Shown here piece after piece: positions 51,219-58,673 of a stretch of 64,000 bases of DNA. Source of the stretch: an uncultured Anaerolineae bacterium (GTDB taxonomy: Bacteria; Chloroflexota; Anaerolineae; Anaerolineales; Villigracilaceae). Position 1 is the stretch's first letter. Every line of letters starts with the position of its first letter. The DNA lies in assembly GCA_903875215.1 (NCBI GenBank), contig CAIQVH010000021.1, forward strand, positions 62,001-126,000. The letters run 5' to 3'. The notes under the pieces are model-generated. The model was not told the origin of the DNA. It worked only from the letters and a program-made list of their open reading frames with translations, and searched no databases. A program made the position numbers and the translations under genes.

Positions 51219-53339
51219 CTATTTGGGAGCCGGGAGCGTGGGAGTTTCGCCTGTGGCGGGCGCTTCGAGGCCGGGATATTGGATGCGTGGATGGTAGATT
51301 CCGACCAGCGAGGTGACGAAGACTTCGGAGATGATGGCCAGGTCTTTCAGGGTGAAGCGGGTGTCGGCCAGCTGGCCTTCTTTTTGGCAGGTGTCGATGG
51401 CTTTTTGGACGATGGCGCGAATCTGGTCGTCGGTGCGCGGTCGCTCGGAGCGGGTGCGCGCTTCGACGTTATCGGCGAGCATGAGCAGGGCGGTTTCGCG
51501 GCTGCGCGGGCGCGGGCCTGGGTAACGGAAGCGGGTGGCATCTACCTGGGTGGTGTCGCCGCCGGCGGCCTGGACGGCGCGGTTGTAGTGGTAGCGTGCC
51601 AGCAGGGTGCCGTGATGTTCGAGCATGAAGTCGGTGATGCGGCTGGGCAGGCGGTATTTGCGGCCAATCTGCACGCCATCGGTGACGTGGCGGATGACCT
51701 GTTCGGCGGCGGCGGCGGGGTCGAGGTCGTGATGTGGGTTGAGGTTGTCGGGGAGTTGGTTTTCGATGAAGAAGGCGGCGTTGGCAGCTTTGCCGACATC
51801 ATGGTACAGGGCGCCGACTCGCACGAGCAGCGTATCCATGCCCAGTTTTTCGGCGGCCTGTTCGGCCAGGTTGGAGACCATCAGGCTGTGCTGGTAGGTG
51901 CCGGGGGCGTTGCGTAGGAAGTATTGCAGGAGTGGGGAATCGGGGCGGGCGATTTCGAGCAGGCGCAGGGTGGTGGTCAGCCCGAGGAATTCGGCCAGTA
52001 AATATTGGAGCATCAGGGCCAGGCTGGCCGAGGCGATGCCGTTCAGCATGCTGGCGCCGGCCAGCTGGATGTAGCCCAGCCAATCGAGGTTGGCGGCTGG
52101 CAGGCGGTAGGCAACGATGACTGCCAGGCCGGTGACGCCGGAGACGACGCCGGCCCAAATAAAGGTACTGATGCGATGGGCCTTGCCGAGCGAGAGCACT
52201 CCCATTAGCGAGGCGAACAGGTAGTAGAGGCTGATCTCGATGGCGCCGGGCTGGCCGAAGGCGGCCAGGACACTGAGCGCGACCGAGAGGATCAGTGCGC
52301 TGCCGGGGCTGAAAAGGATGGCGATCAGCAGGCCAAAGGCGGGGATGGGGAAAATATAAGGCAGCAGGGTGCGGCCTGGTACGATCAGCCGGATGGTGGC
52401 CAGGAAAAGCAGGAAAAGGATGGCCACCAGGAGCAGGTTACGGCCTTCGTTGTAGAAGGCAGGACGGCGGCGCAGGAAATAAAAGGCCGTGAAGGCCATC
52501 GTCACGGCGACGATGGCGAAGGCGCTCAGGTATTCCATGCCGGGGTTGCTGGGCCGGATCAGTCCGAGTTTTTCGAGCGCTTCAAGATCTGCATCGACCA
52601 GCACTTTTCCGCGCCGTACGACCACTTCGCCGGCGACGTAGGTCTGTGTGACGGGTTCAATGGACTGGCGGGCTTTTTGTTTGGCCGCGTCGGTCAGTTC
52701 CGGGCTGAAAAAGCTGTTGGTGACGACAAACGGGGTGACCAGTTCGACGACAACGGAGGTCTGGGCTTCGGTCAGCGCGAAACTGACCACCGAGGGGATG
52801 GTGGCCTGGATGCTTTGCAGGTTCTCCTCGCGGACCGAGGCGCGCATGACGGCTTCCAGGACGCGCATGGCATCCTGTTGGATGGCGTACCAGCGGCTGT
52901 CGGAGAGGGCCAGCAGGTTGTTGATCGTCTCGGGGGTCAGGCTCAGGTCGCTGATGGAGGTCAGCGCGGTGTGTTTTTGCAGGCCGGTCAGGGTGGAGTC
53001 AGTGCGGGTGGCGTTGATCAGATCCAGGGCGGCGCTGAGGCGGGCAATCTGTCGCCGCGAGATGGCTGGGTCGGGCAGAGTGTAGACCGGCGCGATGGCA
53101 CGTTCGGCGGCATCGCGTGCCTGGGTGGTGCGCACGTCGCTGATGTACTCTCCGTTGGAAGGGGCGGTGAAATCTTGCGGCGCCACCTGCCCGGCTTTGA
53201 GCAGGGCGCTGGCATTGCCGAGCGAGGCTGGCAGGATGAGGATGAAATAGGCGGCCAGCCCGGTCAGAATCAGCAGAAGCAGTGCCAGCAGGTCGTGGCG
53301 ATCCACCTGTTGCCACCAGCGCGGGGAAGGAAGACTCAC
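51219..53339 (-). CDS. pgpH: PgpH-like 7TM HD-domain phosphohydrolase
   Basis: This is a 706-residue membrane enzyme: one N-terminal helix, an extracellular 7TMR-HDED domain (about 50-270), seven helices (about 275-480) and a cytoplasmic HD domain with LYHDVGKA near 530. PgpH-type enzymes degrade cyclic di-AMP. The N-terminal SLPSPRWWQQVDRHD and QVAPQDFTAP fit the family. GTG 53339 starts one base after the yqeY stop with no ribosome site of its own, so it depends on coupling. A phoH gene, often its neighbour, is absent. Confidence 0.92.
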   Translation of the reverse strand: MSLPSPRWWQQVDRHDLLALLLLILTGLAAYFILILPASLGNASALLKAGQVAPQDFTAPSNGEYISDVRTTQARDAAERAIAPVYTLPDPAISRRQIARLSAALDLINATRTDSTLTGLQKHTALTSISDLSLTPETINNLLALSDSRWYAIQQDAMRVLEAVMRASVREENLQSIQATIPSVVSFALTEAQTSVVVELVTPFVVTNSFFSPELTDAAKQKARQSIEPVTQTYVAGEVVVRRGKVLVDADLEALEKLGLIRPSNPGMEYLSAFAIVAVTMAFTAFYFLRRRPAFYNEGRNLLLVAILFLLFLATIRLIVPGRTLLPYIFPIPAFGLLIAILFSPGSALILSVALSVLAAFGQPGAIEISLYYLFASLMGVLSLGKAHRISTFIWAGVVSGVTGLAVIVAYRLPAANLDWLGYIQLAGASMLNGIASASLALMLQYLLAEFLGLTTTLRLLEIARPDSPLLQYFLRNAPGTYQHSLMVSNLAEQAAEKLGMDTLLVRVGALYHDVGKAANAAFFIENQLPDNLNPHHDLDPAAAAEQVIRHVTDGVQIGRKYRLPSRITDFMLEHHGTLLARYHYNRAVQAAGGDTTQVDATRFRYPGPRPRSRETALLMLADNVEARTRSERPRTDDQIRAIVQKAIDTCQKEGQLADTRFTLKDLAIISEVFVTSLVGIYHPRIQYPGLEAPATGETPTLPAPK

Positions 53340-53340
53340 G

Positions 53341-53787
53341 TTATTTTTGCAACAGTTCGCGAACCGCGGCGCTGATCTGGTCACCGGGCGCGCGCCCTGC
53401 CACCCGGGCCAGCATCACTTTCATCACCTTGCCCATGTCGGCGGGCGCAGCGGCGCCGGTTTCGGTGATGGCCTGGCGCGCCAGTTCGCGCAGTTCAGCG
53501 GGGCTGAGGCCCTGGGGGAGGAAGGAATTGAGTACTTCGATTTCGGCCTGTGACTCGGCGGCCAGGTCGGCGCGCGCGGCTTTTTGGGCTTCCTCGAGGG
53601 ATTCTTTGCGCATCTTGATCTCTTTTTGCAGGATGGCCAGCACGGCCATCTCATCCAGGCTGATGCGCCGGTCGATTTCGACCTGTTTGATGGCGGCCAG
53701 TGCCATGCGCACGGTGCGTTTGCGCACTTCGTCGCCCGATTTCATGGCCTGTTTCAGGGCTTCATTCAGTTGGGTTTTGGTGTCCAT
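53341..53787 (-). CDS. yqeY: GatB/YqeY-domain protein
   Basis: This 148-residue helical protein is a YqeY (TQLNEALKQAMKSGDEVRKR, FLPQGLSPAELRELARQAIT, DMGKVMKVMLARVAGRAPGD). YqeY resembles the tRNA-binding tail of GatB; its role is not settled. It starts the five-gene transcript. TATAAT ends six bases before the ATG and no Shine-Dalgarno sequence is present, so the mRNA is probably leaderless. Confidence 0.94.
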   Translation of the reverse strand: MDTKTQLNEALKQAMKSGDEVRKRTVRMALAAIKQVEIDRRISLDEMAVLAILQKEIKMRKESLEEAQKAARADLAAESQAEIEVLNSFLPQGLSPAELRELARQAITETGAAAPADMGKVMKVMLARVAGRAPGDQISAAVRELLQK

Positions 53788-53793
53788 GCTTTC

Positions 53794-53799
53794 ATTATA
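53794..53799 (-). promoter_or_regulatory. -10 box of yqeY, leaderless arrangement
   Basis: TATAAT, six bases, then ATG: the same layout as at recQ. No clear -35 box is visible. Confidence 0.5.
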
Positions 53800-53823
53800 C
53801 TCTTTTGGGGTAAGGCGCGGGTT

Positions 53824-54447
53824 TCAGGTCTGGCCGGTGAAGCGGGGAAAATGCAGCGGAGCCAGTTCGCGGCGCAGAGTTTCGAGTTCCAGTGCGGTGC
53901 GCTGGACCGCGGCGGCATAGGCGTAGTCAAAGTCGGGGCGCGAGGGGTCGTCTTTGTTCATCCAGGCGTGCGAATCGCGCGGCAGGCGCGGCAGGACCAG
54001 CGGTTTGAGCGCCGGGAAAAAGGAAAGATATTCGAGCGGGGCGTAGATCTGCCCGGAGCACAGCCGGGGATCGTGGAGTAGTTCCGGCTGGAGCGGATCG
54101 ATCGCCTGCGGCCCGGAGCCGGGATTTTGTTCGCGCCACAGGCTGACGTAGTTGCTGTGAGCGTAGAAATCCTGGGCGGTATGGGTCAGGCGTCCAAAGG
54201 CGGAGTGTGCCAGGCTGGCTGCCTGGTCCGTTTGCAGCGCATCCAGCACCAGTTGGTGTTGTTCGCGCAGGTAGTTGTCTCCGGCGGAGAAGGCGCTGTT
54301 ATCATAATGAAAATGGTCATGACTGCCGAACTGGTAGCGCAGGGCATCTTGCCCCAGGTTGGCCTGTACAATCGCCTCGAGTGCGACCGGGCTGAAAACC
54401 GGCCGCAGGGCTTGTTCGGTGATGGCGCGGTGGAAAATACCTTTCAT
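53824..54447 (-). CDS. HetC/zinc-dependent phospholipase C-like protein
   Basis: This 207-residue protein has a His/Asp-rich pattern: MKGIFHRAITEQAL, YQFGSHDHFHYDN, and HTAQDFYAHSNYVSLW near 85-100. The last motif matches the heterokaryon-incompatibility HetC and zinc-dependent phospholipase C-like families, where His and Asp bind metal. No signal peptide is visible. The substrate is unknown. ATG 54447 is seven bases after a TATAAT box with no ribosome site, so a leaderless mRNA is likely. Longer open reading to 54804 is antisense to the adenosyltransferase gene. Confidence 0.7.
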   Translation of the reverse strand: MKGIFHRAITEQALRPVFSPVALEAIVQANLGQDALRYQFGSHDHFHYDNSAFSAGDNYLREQHQLVLDALQTDQAASLAHSAFGRLTHTAQDFYAHSNYVSLWREQNPGSGPQAIDPLQPELLHDPRLCSGQIYAPLEYLSFFPALKPLVLPRLPRDSHAWMNKDDPSRPDFDYAYAAAVQRTALELETLRRELAPLHFPRFTGQT

Positions 54448-54454
54448 GAGCCTG

Positions 54455-54475
54455 ATTATAACAGTGCGATATAAT
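54455..54475. promoter_or_regulatory. Face-to-face divergent leaderless promoters
   Basis: TATAAT on the minus strand (54455-54460) lies seven bases before the ATG at 54447. TATAAT on the plus strand (54470-54475) lies seven bases before the ATG at 54483. The two polymerase footprints overlap. Confidence 0.5.
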
Positions 54476-54482
54476 AGCGCGC

Positions 54483-55031
54483 ATGTCTCCCTTTTACACC
54501 CGTACTGGCGATGAAGGCACCACCAGCCTGATTGGTGAAGGCCGGGTCCCAAAATTTGATTTGCGCATTGAGGCGCTAGGCGCCCTGGATGAAGCCACCG
54601 CCGCTCTCGGGCTGGCGCGCGCGAGCTCCAACACTCCCCAGGTTGGGGAGCTGTTGCTGGTTGCGCAGCGCGAACTGTACCAGTTGATGGCCGAGGTGGG
54701 CGCGACGCCTGAAAACGCGGCCCGCTTTCGCAAAATCGGTGGGACGAATGTGCAGTGGCTCGAAGCGCAGACCGATGCGATTGCGGACCTGGTGGAAATT
54801 CCACGCGAGTTCATCATCCCCGGCGAAACCGTTCCAAGCGCGGCCATGGCGCTGGCACGCACGGTCGTGCGGCGCGCTGAGCGGCGCGTGGCGGAACTGT
54901 ACCATGCCGGGGAACTGGAAAACGTCGAACTGGTTGCCTATCTGAACCGGCTTTCCTCGCTTTGTTTTGTGCTGGAGCTTCTCGAAAATCAGTCTGGAGG
55001 ACAGGCCACCCAGCTGGCCAAAACCCAATGA
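54483..55031 (+). CDS. Cob(I)alamin adenosyltransferase, PduO type
   Basis: This 182-residue enzyme has the PduO-type P-loop-like start FYTRTGDEGTTSLI and the helices FIIPGETVPSAAMALARTVV and RRAERRV. It transfers adenosyl from ATP to cob(I)alamin to make coenzyme B12. Thus the cell uses or recycles adenosylcobalamin. It starts without a Shine-Dalgarno sequence, seven bases after a TATAAT box. The DUF554 gene overlaps its stop (ATGA). Confidence 0.94.
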   Translation: MSPFYTRTGDEGTTSLIGEGRVPKFDLRIEALGALDEATAALGLARASSNTPQVGELLLVAQRELYQLMAEVGATPENAARFRKIGGTNVQWLEAQTDAIADLVEIPREFIIPGETVPSAAMALARTVVRRAERRVAELYHAGELENVELVAYLNRLSSLCFVLELLENQSGGQATQLAKTQ

Positions 55032-55762
55032 CCGGAACCATTATTAATATCATTGCCATTTTGGTCGGCGGTGTGGCGGGTATGCTGTTTGGCGCCCGCC
55101 TTTCCGAAAAACTCAAAACCACAATCATCGCTGGAATGGGCCTGTTCACCGCGGCGATCGGCATCCAAATGTTTTTGAAGACCGAAAATCCGCTGGTTGT
55201 GTTGGGTGCGCTCATCCTGGGCGCACTGCTCGGTGAGTGGTGGGACATCGAATCACGCCTGCAGGATTTGGGAATCTGGCTCGAAAAACGGCTTTCGGGC
55301 AACGCCCAGGGCGGAGCTTCAAGCCGCTTTGTGCGCGGATTCTTGACCACCTCTCTGCTCTTTTGCATCGGCCCGATGGCCATCCTGGGCGCGATCAGCG
55401 ACGGGCTCAGCGGGGATGCCAGCACGCTGACCATTAAATCCGTACTGGATGGTTTTGCCGCCATGGCATTTGCTTCCAGCCTGGGCGTGGGCGTGTTGTT
55501 TTCTGCCCTGCCGGTGTTCATCTACCAGGGCGGCATCAGCCTTTTGGCAGGTCAGCTCAATGCCATCGTCACTGCGTCGATGATGGCGGAGATGACTGCC
55601 ACGGGCGGCGTGCTGCTGATGGCGGTTTGTGTCAGCAATTTACTGGAATTGAAAAAGATTCGCGTTGGGAATTTTCTGCCTGCCCTGGCGGTTGCGCCGC
55701 TGATTGTGTTCCTGATCCCGATCGTCCAGGCCTGGCTCTTCGCCTGGCTGGGCGGCGGTTAA
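55028..55762 (+). CDS. DUF554-family membrane protein
   Basis: This 244-residue protein has about six or seven membrane helices and the family blocks MTGTIINIIAILVGGVAGML, GALLGEWWDIESRLQDLG, FVRGFLTTSLLFCIGPMAIL and VFIYQGGISLLAG. DUF554 (YdfK-like) proteins are common in Firmicutes and Chloroflexota; the transported substrate, if any, is unknown. It is translationally coupled to the adenosyltransferase, which hints at cobalamin metabolism, but no B12-specific feature is seen. Confidence 0.9.
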   Translation: MTGTIINIIAILVGGVAGMLFGARLSEKLKTTIIAGMGLFTAAIGIQMFLKTENPLVVLGALILGALLGEWWDIESRLQDLGIWLEKRLSGNAQGGASSRFVRGFLTTSLLFCIGPMAILGAISDGLSGDASTLTIKSVLDGFAAMAFASSLGVGVLFSALPVFIYQGGISLLAGQLNAIVTASMMAEMTATGGVLLMAVCVSNLLELKKIRVGNFLPALAVAPLIVFLIPIVQAWLFAWLGGG

Positions 55763-55781
55763 CTCCTCAGGGTATCCAGGC

Positions 55782-55810
55782 AAAAGCGCCCGCTTGCCGC
55801 GGGCGCTTTT
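55782..55810. terminator. Bidirectional terminator between DUF554 gene and dnaA
   Basis: AAAAGCGCCCGC and its complement form a 12-bp stem with loop TTGCC, flanked by A and T runs, between convergent genes. Confidence 0.85.
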
Positions 55811-55841
55811 TTAGTTGTTTTCGGGGAAAAGGAAACTGGTC

Positions 55842-57197
55842 TTAGACGGCCAGACGCGCCGGGTTGTATAACTGCTGCCGGATGCTGACCACGCGGCGGC
55901 GCAGCTGGTCATCGCGTTCGAGCATATCCGAAATTTTCTCGATGGCGTACATGACGGTGGTATGGTCACGCCCGCCAAGCGCTTCGCCGATCTGCGGCAA
56001 GGTGGCATTCGATTCTTCGCGCAGCAGGTACATGGCCACCTGGCGCGAGAGTGCTACTTCGCGGGAACGGTTGCGGCTGAGCATCTGGTCGCTGGTCAGG
56101 TTGAATTCGCGGGCCACGATGTCCACCACCTTTTCGTGTGCAAGTGTGCGGACTTGTGGCAGCAGGTCCGCCAGGGCCATCTCGGCCAGGCGGGCGTTCA
56201 GAGCGGTGCCGCTCAGGTCGGCAAAGGCGATGATGCGATTCAGGGCGCCTTCCAGTTCGCGGATGTTGGATTGGACGCGGCGGGCGATCAGTTCCAGCAC
56301 TTCGTTGGGCACTTCGCGGGTAGCGCGTTCGGCCTTGTAGCGCAGAATGGCGATGCGGGTTTCTAGGTCTGGCTGTTGGATGTCGGCGGTCAGGCCCCAC
56401 TCAAAACGCGAGCGCAGGCGTTCTTCCAGGGTAACCAGGGCCTTGGGCGGCCGGTCGGAGGAGACGATAATCTGCTTGTCCTGGCTGTGCAGGGTGTTGA
56501 AGGTGTGAAAAAACTCTTCCTGCGTGGATTCTTTGCCGGCGATGAACTGGATGTCGTCGATCAGCAGCACGTCGCTGGAGCGGTATTTTTCACGGAAGGC
56601 CTGGGTGGTGTGGCTGCGGATGGCGTTGATCAGGTCGTTGGTGAATTCTTCGGATGAGACGTACAGGACGTTCAACCCGCGGCTGCAGCAGGCGTTGCCA
56701 ATGGCATGCAGGAGGTGGGTTTTTCCCAGCCCGACTCCGCCGTACAGGAACAGCGGGTTGTAGGCTCGGGCGGGTTTTTCGGCAACTGCCAGGGCGGCGG
56801 CATGCGCCAGGCGGCTGTTGGCGCCCACAACGTAATTCTCGAAGGTGTAGCGCGGATTGAGCGTGGTGTTGCGCTGCTTAACGGCCGCTGGTTCGAGCGT
56901 GCTGTTTTGTTCTGTTTCGTGAGCGGTTTCTTCGGCTTCGAGGCTTTCCTGTCCGTTGGCTACAATAAAACGGACATCGACCACGCGTCCCAGGATTTCA
57001 GCCAGCAGGCGCGAAACGGTTTCGAGCAGGCGGGTTTCCAGCCAGTCGCGGGCATATGCGTTGCGGACAGATACGGTTAGGATGTCATTTTCGTAGGCAA
57101 GGGGACGCGTATCGCGCACCCAGGTATCAAACGAGGCGCGGGGCATTTCAAGTTGAAGTTGTCCGAGCACCGATTGCCATGCTTGTGTTGCATTCAT
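55842..57197 (-). CDS. dnaA: Chromosomal replication initiator DnaA
   Basis: This is a complete 451-residue DnaA: domain I (AWQSVLGQLQLEMPRASFDTW), a variable linker (about 85-110), the AAA+ core with GGVGLGKTHLL, LLIDDIQF and sensor RRVQSNIRELEGALNRI, and domain IV with the DNA-binding signature GGRDHTTVMYAIEKI. ATG 57197 has GGAG upstream; further open reading upstream crosses the likely promoter. dnaN is not adjacent, unlike the common dnaA-dnaN order. The 511-base region upstream is a candidate origin. Confidence 0.97.
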   Translation of the reverse strand: MNATQAWQSVLGQLQLEMPRASFDTWVRDTRPLAYENDILTVSVRNAYARDWLETRLLETVSRLLAEILGRVVDVRFIVANGQESLEAEETAHETEQNSTLEPAAVKQRNTTLNPRYTFENYVVGANSRLAHAAALAVAEKPARAYNPLFLYGGVGLGKTHLLHAIGNACCSRGLNVLYVSSEEFTNDLINAIRSHTTQAFREKYRSSDVLLIDDIQFIAGKESTQEEFFHTFNTLHSQDKQIIVSSDRPPKALVTLEERLRSRFEWGLTADIQQPDLETRIAILRYKAERATREVPNEVLELIARRVQSNIRELEGALNRIIAFADLSGTALNARLAEMALADLLPQVRTLAHEKVVDIVAREFNLTSDQMLSRNRSREVALSRQVAMYLLREESNATLPQIGEALGGRDHTTVMYAIEKISDMLERDDQLRRRVVSIRQQLYNPARLAV

Positions 57198-57226
57198 GAG
57201 CTGCTCCAGGCAGTACAAAGTGAGAG

Positions 57227-57254
57227 AGAATAAGGGAGACCAAGCCCTCTGCAA
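57227..57254 (-). promoter_or_regulatory. Probable dnaA promoter
   Basis: TTGCAG (57249-57254), a 16-base spacer and TATTCT (57227-57232) on the minus strand predict a start near 57220. An 8-bp hairpin (57245-57252 with 57261-57268) overlaps the -35 box. Confidence 0.4.
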
Positions 57255-57389
57255 GGATGCGCAGAGGGGGGAAGGTAAATATGAACTTGTCTCGGTTATT
57301 CTCGGGATCGGGATGCTTTTTCCGGCGCGCATCCGTTTGAACGACTGCCCACATTCTAGCAAAAAGACTCTGCTTCAAACGTACGAAAG

Positions 57390-57588
57390 GCCTACGCTAT
57401 CTTTAAAACTTCCTGTTTTTTAAGGAATTGAAATCTTAAAGAAACCTTATCCTGTCTGGGTAGCGCATCCGAAAATTCTAGAATGAATATTCTAGCCAAA
57501 CGCAAGCCGTCAGGGAAAATAATCCCCATATATGGGGTTTTTTCAAAAAATGAGGTCTCCTGGCCTACGGAAATCTTAAAAACTTCTG
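57390..57588 (+). repeat. Imperfect direct repeat in the dnaA upstream region
   Basis: Copies at 57390-57415 and 57563-57588 share GCCTACG, then ATCTT(T)AAAA and ACTTC-TG, 173 bases apart. Each contains an A/T-rich core. Confidence 0.5.
57524..57537. repeat. Perfect palindrome in the dnaA upstream region
   Basis: CCCCATATATGGGG is a 14-base palindrome followed by T6. It may be a protein site, an unwinding aid or a small hairpin. Confidence 0.5.
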
Positions 57589-57708
57589 CGCAGTCCAGGG
57601 TTGAATTTGAAACATGTCAGCCAAGACTCATTTTGGAAAAAGAGCGTGGATTTGTCGTTTTGTCTCAAAATTGTGGCACCTTAAAGAATCTTGCGGTCTG
57701 GGGCCGGT

Positions 57709-58569
57709 TTATCCGCCCAGAGCGATGAGCAGGATGCCGCTGAAAATTGCCAGCGCGCCGGCCACGCGCAGCCAGCCCAGGCGCTCACCGAGGAACAGCC
57801 AGCCCGCCAGCGCCCCCAGGACGACACTTACCTCGCGGACGGCGCCGCTGTAGCTGACACGCGCCAGCGAATAGGCCGTCAGCACCAGCAGGTATGCGCC
57901 GACCATCAGCACGCCGATGGCCACCAGCCGGGCGCTATGCTGGCGCAGCTCGGTTTTCATCAGCGTCCAGCCGTAGCGGCGCAGCACCACGGGCAGGGTA
58001 AGTGCCGGAGGTAGCAAAAATACCAGCGTGCCATAGGCCAGCGCTGAGGTCTGTTTGACTGCCGCCCCGTCAAGAGTGGAATAAACAGAGATCAGCACGG
58101 CCAGCAGCAGGGCCAGGCCGATGCCCCGCCAGTGCGGCGCTTTCCCGCTTCCGTGCGCCGCCAGCAGGCTGGATCCTCCGACGGTCAGCAGTCCGGCTAC
58201 GATCAGCCCCAGACCGGCCAGCCCGGTTGGACTGAGCTGCTCACGCAGGAAAAGCACCGACCAGGTGGCGATCAGGAAAGGCGCCGCGCCGCGCGCCAGT
58301 GGGTAAACGAGCGAAAAATCCGCGTCACGGTAGGCTGCGGCCAGTGTGATGTAATAAGCGGTTTCGGCGAGCACGCTGAGCAGCAGCAAGCCCCAGGTTT
58401 CACGGGCCGGCAGGCCTGTCCATAACAGAACCGGCAGGAACAGGCTCGCGCCGAGTAGAATTCCCCACCAGGTGGCGATGTATTTTTCCCCGGCCTGTTT
58501 GAGTAGAAGATTCCAGGTGGTGTGCAATAGGGCCGAAAAGCATAACAGCAAAACAATGGCGAACGGCAT
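57709..58569 (-). CDS. EamA/DMT-family transporter
   Basis: This 286-residue protein has ten membrane helices in two EamA repeats: an N-terminal one (LLLCFSALLHTTWNLLLKQA, DFSLVYPLARGAAPFL) and a C-terminal one (LLLAVLISVYSTLDGAAVKQ, ALAGWLFLGERLGWLRVAGA). DMT proteins usually export metabolites or amino acids. ATG 58569 was chosen; a TTG four codons upstream is an alternative, and neither has a strong ribosome site. The gene ends next to the candidate origin. Confidence 0.9.
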   Translation of the reverse strand: MPFAIVLLLCFSALLHTTWNLLLKQAGEKYIATWWGILLGASLFLPVLLWTGLPARETWGLLLLSVLAETAYYITLAAAYRDADFSLVYPLARGAAPFLIATWSVLFLREQLSPTGLAGLGLIVAGLLTVGGSSLLAAHGSGKAPHWRGIGLALLLAVLISVYSTLDGAAVKQTSALAYGTLVFLLPPALTLPVVLRRYGWTLMKTELRQHSARLVAIGVLMVGAYLLVLTAYSLARVSYSGAVREVSVVLGALAGWLFLGERLGWLRVAGALAIFSGILLIALGG

Positions 58570-58628
58570 GGCAGTGCTCAACTTTCAGAAAAGGATTTTG
58601 CGGCCGTTGATTGTAATCTGAAAATAAA

Positions 58629-58648
58629 AAGACGGCTTCAGCCGTCTT
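58629..58648 (-). terminator. Intrinsic terminator after the histidine kinase gene
   Basis: AAGACGGC pairs with GCCGTCTT around a four-base loop. The minus-strand transcript continues TTTATTTT. Confidence 0.8.
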
Positions 58649-58673
58649 CTCCAAGTTTCGGTTCTGGCACCGG

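Larger units (their letters stand above)
57198..57708. other. Candidate replication origin upstream of dnaA
   Basis: This 511-base gene-free stretch is clearly richer in A+T than its surroundings. It has a 26-base direct repeat (57390-57415 and 57563-57588), CTTAAAG at 57435 and 57680, three ATTCTAG (57353, 57475, 57489) with an inverted pair at 57478-57495, and a palindrome at 57524-57537. Only weak matches to TTATCCACA are seen (TTATCCGCC, 7 of 9, near 57709), so the origin call rests on position and repeats. Confidence 0.35.

Noticed and set aside
57483-57728. Small open frame of 81 codons in the dnaA upstream region
   Set aside because: It has no ribosome site, runs into the antisense end of the EamA gene and covers repeat-rich A/T DNA.
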